64,000 nt of DNA from positions 1-64,000 of the forward strand of contig JAPLCA010000005.1 in NCBI GenBank assembly GCA_026392465.1, given 5' to 3'. The notes under the pieces are model-generated. The model worked only from the letters and a program-made list of their open reading frames with translations, made no database searches and was not told the DNA's origin. This stretch comes from Propionibacteriales bacterium (GTDB taxonomy: Bacteria; Actinomycetota; Actinomycetes; Propionibacteriales; Nocardioidaceae). The translations under genes were made by a program, and so were the position numbers. Shown piece after piece: positions 58,692-64,000 of the stretch. Each line of letters begins with the position of its first letter. Within the stretch, counting starts at the first letter, position 1.

Positions 58692-58708
58692 CCGACTTGG
58701 CAGAACCG

Positions 58709-58773
58709 TTGTCCACTCCTGTGGACAAGCCTGTGGGGAAGATGTGCGCATCGCCGTCCACCGGTGTGGACGA
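58709..58773. promoter_or_regulatory. Cluster of DnaA-box-like sequences
   Basis: TTGTCCACT (58709-58717), TGTGGACAA (58720-58728, a perfect reverse TTGTCCACA), TGTGGGGAA (58732-58740), GTCCAC (58756-58761) and TGTGGACGA (58765-58773). TTGTCCACA is the actinobacterial DnaA box as known from Streptomyces. Several sites in about 65 bp is unlikely to be chance. No dnaA or dnaN gene is near, so this is not evidently oriC. The rest of 58516-58923 holds a GGAAC-n5-GTTCC repeat (about 58801-58815) and no gene. Confidence 0.5.
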
Positions 58774-58910
58774 CGGGTGGACAGACGGGGCGGGGCCCGT
58801 GGAACGACACGTTCCAACGGTATGGAACCGCCCTCTGACCTGCGGTGGGACGGCGGCGTCGTCGAGCGGGGGATGTGGACGAAGATTCCTCGCCGGTCTG
58901 AGCCCTCGGC

Positions 58911-58916
58911 TACCGT
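58911..58916 (+). promoter_or_regulatory. -10 box of the M48-like gene
   Basis: TACCGT, 7 nt before GTG at 58924. Confidence 0.5.
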
Positions 58917-58923
58917 CGAGGAC

Positions 58924-59415
58924 GTGGGCGAGGTGGAGATCAGGCGCAGCACGCGACGTCGTCGCACCATCCAGGCGTACCGCGACGGCGACCGCACGAT
59001 CGTGCTCGTGCCCGCCCACCTGTCGCCGGAGCAGGAGCGTGAGGAGGTCGCGCGGCTCGTGGCCCGTCTCGACGCCCGCGTCGCCCGGACCCCTGCTGGC
59101 GACGACGAGCTCATGGCCCGGGCGCGCACCTTGTCGGACCGGTACCTCGACGGTCGTGCCGTGCCCAGCTCGGTGCGGTGGGTCACCAACCAGACGCAGC
59201 GGTGGGGGTCCTGCACGGCCGCGACCGGTGCGATCCGCATCTCCCACCGCGTGCGCGACATGCCCGACTACGTCGTCGACCACGTCGTCCTGCACGAGCT
59301 CGCCCACCTGCTCGAGCCCAACCACTCACCGAGGTTCTGGGCGCTGCTCGCGGACTACCCGCACGCGGTCAAGGCCGAGGGGTTCCTCGAAGGCGTGTCC
59401 TGGCAGCAGCGATGA
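58924..59415 (+). CDS. YgjP/M48-like zinc metallopeptidase
   Basis: A 163-residue protein with the zinc motif LHELAHLLEPNHSPRFW (HExxH, then a downstream NH), typical of the YgjP-like/DUF45 group often annotated M48. QRWGSCTAATGAIRIS is the conserved strand before it. Substrate and location are unknown, but no signal peptide or membrane helix is present. GTG at 58924 follows TACCGT by 7 nt. The 3' end overlaps the Nudix gene by 47 bp on the other strand. Confidence 0.78.
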   Translation: MGEVEIRRSTRRRRTIQAYRDGDRTIVLVPAHLSPEQEREEVARLVARLDARVARTPAGDDELMARARTLSDRYLDGRAVPSSVRWVTNQTQRWGSCTAATGAIRISHRVRDMPDYVVDHVVLHELAHLLEPNHSPRFWALLADYPHAVKAEGFLEGVSWQQR

Positions 59416-59923
59416 GCGCGAGGGTGTCGGCGTCGGTCGGGTCCACGGGCTCGTCCACGCCGAACCAGGCCACCGGGTCCTCCCCGTCGGCCACGACGGG
59501 CTCGGCGTCGACCGGGGCCACGGCGAGGAGCTGGACGTCGAGGTGGTGGCCCCCGGGCGAGCAGAACGGCACGGCGTGCCGCGAGAGCCGGAGCGGCTCG
59601 GGGTCGACCTGCAGCCCGTCGATGCCCGTCTCCTCGAGAGCCTCACGCGCCGCGGCGTCGACCAGGCTCGCGTCGTCCGCCTCGCAGTGCCCGCCGGTCT
59701 GCAGCCACAGCCCGGCCTTGCGGTGACGTACCAGCAGCACCCGCCGCGCGTCGGCGGTCATCACCAGCGCGCTGGCCGTCAGGTGGTCCGGGCGGCAGGG
59801 GCGCAGCATCCCGTCCGGGTGCGCGGCGAGGTGCGCCAAGTACGACACGCGCAGCTCCTCCTGCCCTGCGTCGGGTGCCGTCCAGGCCGCCAGCGTGCGC
59901 GTCGCGTCGGCGTGCAGGCTCAC
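59369..59923 (-). CDS. Nudix hydrolase
   Basis: A 184-residue Nudix protein. The box GGHCEADDASLVDAAAREALEETGI is intact. The N-terminus (about 1-45) is helical and resembles those of small nucleotide or coenzyme hydrolases. The substrate is unknown. The start overlaps the DUF2342 stop (ATGA), so it is the second gene of that unit. Its end overlaps the YgjP-like gene by 47 bp, a convergent antisense overlap. Confidence 0.8.
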   Translation of the reverse strand: MSLHADATRTLAAWTAPDAGQEELRVSYLAHLAAHPDGMLRPCRPDHLTASALVMTADARRVLLVRHRKAGLWLQTGGHCEADDASLVDAAAREALEETGIDGLQVDPEPLRLSRHAVPFCSPGGHHLDVQLLAVAPVDAEPVVADGEDPVAWFGVDEPVDPTDADTLALIAAARTRLRGTPRP

Positions 59924-61299
59924 CGCGCGTCGCCGGTGCCGGGCTCGTCGTCGCGGTCGTGGGCACCGTCGCCCGACTCGCCGGACAGCAGCTCGTCGAG
60001 GGCGGCGTCGAAGTCGTCGTCGCCGGACTCGCCGTTCGCGAAGCCCAACGGGTCGTCGAGGTCGGCCGCGGTCGGCATGAGGTCGGGGTGGGTCCAGGCG
60101 GCGTCACGGGCCGCCGGGCCCTGACGGTCGCGGACGGCCGCCCAGAGGTTCGCGGCGTCGCGCAGACGCCGTGGGCGCAGCTCCAGACCCACGAGCGACG
60201 CGAACGTCTGCTCGGCCGGACCGCCCGTGGCACGGCGACGGCGGACCGCCTCGGCGAGGGCGGGCGCGGAGGGCATGTCCCGGGAGGCCTGCGAGACGAC
60301 CTCGTCGACCCAGCCCTCGACGAACGCGAGCAGCGTCTCGAGCCGCTCGACCGCGTGCTGCTGGCCGGGGGTGCGGCGCGGCTCGAACAGGCCGCCCTGC
60401 ATCGCCTCCGCGATGGCCTCGGGGCGGCTGGGGTCGATCTCGCGCACCTGCGCCTCGATCGCCTCGACGTCGATGTGCGTCCCCGCACCGAACTCGTCGA
60501 TGGCACCGACCAGGGCCTGCTCCAGCCAGGGAGCGTGCGCGAACAGCCGGTGGTGCGCGCACTCGCGCAACGTGACGTAGAGCAGCACGTCGGCCGACGA
60601 GTGCTCGAGCCCCTCGCCGAAGGCCTCGACGTTGTGCGGCAGCACGGCGGCCACGCGGCTCGGACCCATCGGCAGGCCGATGTCGGTGGACGACAGCACC
60701 TCGGTGGCCAGGCCCGCGAGGCCCTGTCCGATCTGCTGCGCGAACATGGCGCTGCCGGCCTGGTTCAGCATCCCGATGAGCGGACCGGCCATGGCACGCG
60801 CCTCGTCGGGGATGGCCTGGGCGATCGCCCCCACGACGTTGTCGGCGATCGGCTCCACCAGCCGACGCCAGGACGTGCCGGTGGCCTCGACCCACTCCGC
60901 ACGGCTCCACGCGACGGACGACGTCGTGGCCGCGGGCACGTCCGTGACGCGGTCCAGCCACGTCTCGGCCAGCCGGACGGCGTCGGCCACCGCCCCCACC
61001 TGGCCCGCGTGCGGCGACGGGTCGGGACCGGCTGCGGCGACGGTGCGGCGCGCGACGTCGCGCGCGGTGTCGAAGTCGACCGAGCCGTCCTGGGTGGCGC
61101 CGCTGAACAGCTGCTGCATCTGCCCGAAGATCGCGCCGAGGTCGGGTGCCTGTCCGGCGGGGCCGCCGGCGGCGCCCGGGATCCCGCCGAGCGCGCCGAA
61201 GACCTGCTCGAAGGGGGTCCCGGCAAAGGGGTTGGGCTGCTGCGGCTCCCGGTTCTCCTCGGAGGAGGAGTCGTCGCGGTCGTCAGGTGTGTCGGCCAT
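59920..61299 (-). CDS. Zinc-dependent metalloprotease of the DUF2342 family
   Basis: A 459-residue protein with a disordered N-terminal about 95 residues (NPFAGTPFEQVFGALGG, then a glutamine/glycine-rich part). The helical DUF2342 body includes LYVTLRECAHHRLFAHAPWLEQAL, the region of the predicted metal site, and FEPRRTPGQQHAVERLETLLAFVEGWVDEVV. Activity is unproven for most members. ATG at 61299 lies 6 nt after TACGCT (61306-61311). The Nudix gene follows with an ATGA overlap. It corresponds in position to Rv3195. Confidence 0.8.
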   Translation of the reverse strand: MADTPDDRDDSSSEENREPQQPNPFAGTPFEQVFGALGGIPGAAGGPAGQAPDLGAIFGQMQQLFSGATQDGSVDFDTARDVARRTVAAAGPDPSPHAGQVGAVADAVRLAETWLDRVTDVPAATTSSVAWSRAEWVEATGTSWRRLVEPIADNVVGAIAQAIPDEARAMAGPLIGMLNQAGSAMFAQQIGQGLAGLATEVLSSTDIGLPMGPSRVAAVLPHNVEAFGEGLEHSSADVLLYVTLRECAHHRLFAHAPWLEQALVGAIDEFGAGTHIDVEAIEAQVREIDPSRPEAIAEAMQGGLFEPRRTPGQQHAVERLETLLAFVEGWVDEVVSQASRDMPSAPALAEAVRRRRATGGPAEQTFASLVGLELRPRRLRDAANLWAAVRDRQGPAARDAAWTHPDLMPTAADLDDPLGFANGESGDDDFDAALDELLSGESGDGAHDRDDEPGTGDAR

Positions 61300-61395
61300 G
61301 ACGCCAGCGTATCGAGGCGGCCCCACGGGGCGGGGCGTTCGCCGCCGCTCGCGCTGGGCGGCGCGGCGCGGTCGCGCCGACTACGGTGGTGTCCC

Positions 61396-61818
61396 ATGAG
61401 CACGGTCCGCCTGGTCGACGTCCGCGACACCGCCCTGAGCCTCGACGAGGTCTTCGCCGCGGTGCGCGACCCGCACGCCGGCGGCGTGGCCCTCTTCGTC
61501 GGCACGGTGCGCGACCACGACGGCGGGCAGGACGTCAGCGCCCTGTCGTACAGCGCGCACCCGAGCGCGGTCGAGCGGCTGCGCGACGTCGCGGAGCGGG
61601 TCGCGGCCGAGGAGGACGTCGTCGCGGTGGCCGCGGTGCACCGGGTGGGCGACCTGGAGATCGGCGACCTCGCGGTCGTCGTCGGCGTCTCCGCCGCCCA
61701 CCGCGCCGAGGCGTTCGTCGGTGCCCGCCGGCTCATCGACGAGCTCAAGGCGGAGGTCCCGGTCTGGAAGCACCAGACGTTCGAGACCGGCGACGCCGTG
61801 TGGGTCGGGGCCTGTTGA
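61396..61818 (+). CDS. moaE: Molybdopterin synthase catalytic subunit
   Basis: A 140-residue MoaE protein. GVALFVGTVRDHDGG, HRVGDLEIGD and PVWKHQTF (catalytic lysine) match the family. With MoaD it adds two sulfurs to precursor Z to form molybdopterin. No moaD or moaC is nearby, so those are elsewhere. TACGGT (61382-61387) lies 8 nt before the ATG. It joins moeZ, mobA and fdhD in this window, consistent with active molybdoenzymes. Confidence 0.88.
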   Translation: MSTVRLVDVRDTALSLDEVFAAVRDPHAGGVALFVGTVRDHDGGQDVSALSYSAHPSAVERLRDVAERVAAEEDVVAVAAVHRVGDLEIGDLAVVVGVSAAHRAEAFVGARRLIDELKAEVPVWKHQTFETGDAVWVGAC

Positions 61819-61841
61819 CCGGCCGGGTTGTCGCCGAACTC

Positions 61842-61847
61842 TAGGGT
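61842..61847 (+). promoter_or_regulatory. -10 box of the PDZ/Lon-like protease gene
   Basis: TAGGGT, 6 nt before GTG at 61854. Confidence 0.55.
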
Positions 61848-61853
61848 GGAGCC

Positions 61854-62975
61854 GTGCCCGACGACCCTGGACGAGACACCGCCGTGCCCGAGGGCGCCCC
61901 GCTGGACCCCGACGCCCACCGCCTCGGGCGGCGCTACGTCACCCTGCTCGTCGCAGGCGTGAGCGTCGTCGCCCTCACCTGCGTGGCGTTCCTGCTGCCC
62001 GCCCCCTACGTGACGATGCGCCCCGGTCCGGCGTTCGACACGTTCGGCGAGATCGGCGGCCGGCAGATGTTCACGTTCGGCAAGGGCGTCAAGACCTACC
62101 CGGTCGACGGTGCGCTGGACTTCACCACGGTGTCCGTCACCCGGGCCGACACCCACGTGAGCCTCGGGTCGGTCGTCGAGGCGTTCCTCACCTCCGACGT
62201 GGCCGTCGTGCCCCGCGACATCGTCTACCCCGACGACGAGTCCGCCGCGGCGTCGAAGGCCGAGGGCCAGGCGCAGCTGACCAGCTCCAAGGACAGCTCG
62301 CTCGTCGTCGCGTTGAGGGCCGCCGGCTACCGCGTGGGCGAGCGGTCGTCCGTCGCCGCCGTCGCGCAGGACGGTGGCGCCGCGGGCCGGTTGAAGCCGA
62401 AGGACGAGATCACCGCCGTCGACGGTCGACGCACGCCGTCCTCCGCGTCGGTCGTCGAGGCCGTGGGTCGGGTCAAGCCGGGTGCGACCGTCACCCTCGA
62501 CGTGGTCCGTGACGGCAAGCAGCGCACCGTCGACGTGACCACCCGCCCCGACCCGCGCGACGCATCCGTCCCGCGGGTGGGCGTCTCGCTCGGCACCGTC
62601 TACGACTTCCCGATCGATGTCGAGAACAACGTCGGCGACGAGGTCGGCGGGCCCAGCGCCGGCACCATGTTCGCGCTCGCGATCTACGACCGGCTCACGC
62701 CCGGCTCGCTCACGGGTGGGCGCAAGATCGCCGGCACCGGCACCATGAGCCCCGACGGCACCGTGGGTCCCATCGGCGGGGTGCGCCAGAAGATCGCCGG
62801 TGCCGCCGCGGCGGGCGCCACGGTGTTCCTCGTCCCCGACGCGAACTGCGCGGAGGCCGCGCAGGGCTCGGACCACGGCATGACCCTCGTGCGCGTCGCC
62901 ACCTTCGACGAGGCCGTCAAGGAGCTCGAGGCGCTCGCGAAGGACCCCGACGCCCGGGTCAGGACGTGCTCGTGA
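61854..62975 (+). CDS. Membrane-anchored PDZ and Lon-like serine protease (YlbL family)
   Basis: A 373-residue protein. One N-terminal membrane helix (about 28-50), then a PDZ domain (SSVAAVAQDGGAAGRLKPKDEITAVDG) and a C-terminal S16 Lon-like protease domain. GPSAGTMFALAIYD holds the catalytic serine and IGGVRQKIAGA the lysine of the dyad. It probably degrades membrane or envelope proteins. GTG start 6 nt after TAGGGT. The stop overlaps PPA1309 (GTGA). It corresponds in position to Rv3194c. Confidence 0.83.
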   Translation: MPDDPGRDTAVPEGAPLDPDAHRLGRRYVTLLVAGVSVVALTCVAFLLPAPYVTMRPGPAFDTFGEIGGRQMFTFGKGVKTYPVDGALDFTTVSVTRADTHVSLGSVVEAFLTSDVAVVPRDIVYPDDESAAASKAEGQAQLTSSKDSSLVVALRAAGYRVGERSSVAAVAQDGGAAGRLKPKDEITAVDGRRTPSSASVVEAVGRVKPGATVTLDVVRDGKQRTVDVTTRPDPRDASVPRVGVSLGTVYDFPIDVENNVGDEVGGPSAGTMFALAIYDRLTPGSLTGGRKIAGTGTMSPDGTVGPIGGVRQKIAGAAAAGATVFLVPDANCAEAAQGSDHGMTLVRVATFDEAVKELEALAKDPDARVRTCS

Positions 62976-63520
62976 CCACGCCCGAGCAGGAGCCACTGCC
63001 CTCCACGCCGCTGCGGCTGGCCGCGCTCGAGGTCGAGGCGCACGTGGCTGCGGACGGGTGGGACCAGGCGCCCCGCCTCTACGCGCTCGTGCGCACCGCC
63101 GCACTCGTCGAGGCCGAGCCGTCGCTCGCCGCCCAGCTCGCCGTCCCGCTGCGTGACGCTCCGGACGGGTTCACGACGATCGAGCAGGAACTGCACCTCG
63201 AGGGACGACCGCTCGAGGACGTGCTCGACGAGATCCAGTGGCCCGACGCCGTCGACGGGTGCGCCGTCGTCGTCGAGCGGATCATGCTGCCGCCGGAGGC
63301 CGAGCAGGACCTGCCGTCGGACCCGGCCGCGGTCGCGGAGGCTGCCGCCGGCCACCCCGCCCGCCAGGACGTGCGCCTCGTGGCCGCCGTCGACCGGACG
63401 GGGGAGCGGCACAGCGCCGTCCGAGCCCGCACGCCCGCCGACGCGGCGCTCCTCGAGGGCCCCGACCTCGTGCCCGGTCTGGTGCAGGCCCTGCTCCGCA
63501 CCCTCGACCTGAACGCCTGA
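62972..63520 (+). CDS. PPA1309-family protein
   Basis: A 182-residue protein matching the PPA1309 family, typical of actinobacteria (Propionibacterium/Cutibacterium name). LRLAALEVEAHVAADGWDQAPRLYALV at the start and DDRPLEDVL-like and LPPEAEQDLP segments are characteristic. No catalytic motif is seen and the function is unknown. GTG at 62972 is chosen because it overlaps the protease stop (GTGA); GTG at 62966 is in frame too. It is the last short gene before UPF0182. Confidence 0.78.
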   Translation: MTTPEQEPLPSTPLRLAALEVEAHVAADGWDQAPRLYALVRTAALVEAEPSLAAQLAVPLRDAPDGFTTIEQELHLEGRPLEDVLDEIQWPDAVDGCAVVVERIMLPPEAEQDLPSDPAAVAEAAAGHPARQDVRLVAAVDRTGERHSAVRARTPADAALLEGPDLVPGLVQALLRTLDLNA

Positions 63521-63522
63521 CG

Positions 63523-63528
63523 TAGGCT
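63523..63528 (+). promoter_or_regulatory. -10 box upstream of the UPF0182 gene
   Basis: TAGGCT, just after the PPA1309 stop. The start codon is 57 nt away, so this gene would have a leader. Confidence 0.45.
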
Positions 63529-63584
63529 CGCCCCACCGTCAGCCCCACCGCTGGACCCGACCCCAGAACGACACCTGGAGCCCC

Positions 63585-64000
63585 GTGAGCGACATCTTCG
63601 GTACCCCCCGTCCCCGACCCGAGCCGACGCCCGGCGGGGTGGACAAGCGCCGGAAGGTGCTCGTGCCCACGCTCGTCACCCTGGCGGCGCTGCTGTTCCT
63701 CGGGTCGATCTTCACGTCGGTGTGGACCGACCGGCTCTGGTTCCGGTCCGTCGACTACTCGAACGTGTTCACCACGGTGATCGTGAACCGGGTCGGCCTG
63801 TTCGCGGTGCTCGGCCTGCTGTTCGGGCTCGTCGTCGCCGCCAACGCGTGGCTCGCGCACCGGCTCCAGCCGGACGCGCTCCCGGTGCGCCGCGACGACC
63901 CCGCGTTCCGGTACCGGCAGGCGCTCTCGCCGGTGAAGCGTCCGGCGCTCGTCGTGCTCGCGGTCGTGCTGACGGTCTTCGCCGGCTCCGTCGCGTCGTC
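63585..64000 (+). CDS. UPF0182 large membrane protein, 5' part only
   Basis: The open frame starts at GTG 63585 (CTGGAG upstream) and runs past the window end, so only about 138 residues are visible. After a short proline-rich start, membrane helices appear at about residues 25-45 and 68-90, with SVWTDRLWFRSVDYSNVFTTVIVNRVGLF between them, typical of the roughly 900-1000-residue UPF0182 family (Rv3193c relatives). The function is unknown. Confidence 0.85.
   Translation, partial: MSDIFGTPRPRPEPTPGGVDKRRKVLVPTLVTLAALLFLGSIFTSVWTDRLWFRSVDYSNVFTTVIVNRVGLFAVLGLLFGLVVAANAWLAHRLQPDALPVRRDDPAFRYRQALSPVKRPALVVLAVVLTVFAGSVAS

Noticed and set aside
58709..58773. Chromosomal origin oriC
   Set aside because: No dnaA, dnaN, rpmH or gyrase genes and only a short box cluster; kept as a DnaA-site finding only.
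58516..58923. A hidden whiB7 gene
   Set aside because: No four-cysteine WhiB motif in any frame of this gap or around uvrD2.

Overview
The window is about 72% GC or higher by eye, uses GTG starts freely and is almost fully coding on both strands, which points to an actinomycete. The gene content (DUF3117, DUF3107, PPA1309 family, mycoredoxin, AdnAB, UvrD2, MoeZ, SigE with a zinc anti-sigma factor) fits Actinomycetota, and I infer the Propionibacteriales/Nocardioidaceae (Aeromicrobium- or Nocardioides-like). It reads as ordinary chromosome. I see no rRNA, tRNA, CRISPR array, transposase or prophage genes.

Layout. 1-6.6 kb: part of a palindromic intergenic repeat, then dapE, a LOG-family protein, an RNA methyltransferase, a one-domain voltage-gated channel, tag and small conserved genes. 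6.6-12.4 kb: an O-methyltransferase, sigE with its anti-sigma factor, and the reverse-strand group MgtE-N/CBS, DUF1003, mrp, tatB. 12.5-18.3 kb: a formate/molybdopterin island (OFA-family transporter facing an operon of a YdeP-type oxidoreductase, mobA, DUF6457 and fdhD). 18.3-29.8 kb: lipid and CoA genes (esterase, WS/DGAT, acyl-CoA dehydrogenase, MaoC), an EamA transporter behind a seven-codon leader ORF, a large SF2 helicase and a PHP phosphoesterase. 29.8-32.7 kb: repeat copy 2 and an SRPBCC-DUF4166-TetR group behind twin 16-bp operators. 32.7-42 kb: a coupled SDR/hydrolase/sulfite-oxidase-like/flavin-reductase operon, a parA gene broken by one nonsense codon, a DEAD-box helicase, a ferritin-like protein and moeZ.

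42-64 kb: repeat copy 3, an ATL protein, then an order resembling the Mycobacterium tuberculosis Rv3202c-Rv3192 region as I remember it: adnA, adnB, nudC, mycoredoxin, uvrD2, ABC1 kinase, ThiF/TOMM-like protein, M48-type peptidase, DUF2342 protease, PDZ/Lon-like protease, PPA1309 and UPF0182. A gltP-like symporter, an argP-lysE pair, repeat copy 4 and moaE interrupt it. No whiB7 gene is seen.

Three features stand out beyond single genes. First, a family of composite palindromic intergenic elements (four copies, up to about 750 bp) has long inverted ends, a fixed order of hairpin modules and no gene. Second, about 26 genes have a TAnnnT-like hexamer 6-8 nt before the start codon, so leaderless transcription is probably common. 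Third, the intergenic region at 58.5-58.9 kb combines a consensus promoter, a strong leader hairpin and a cluster of DnaA-box-like sites. Molybdenum cofactor use recurs across the window (mobA, fdhD, YdeP-type enzyme, sulfite-oxidase-like enzyme, moeZ, moaE).
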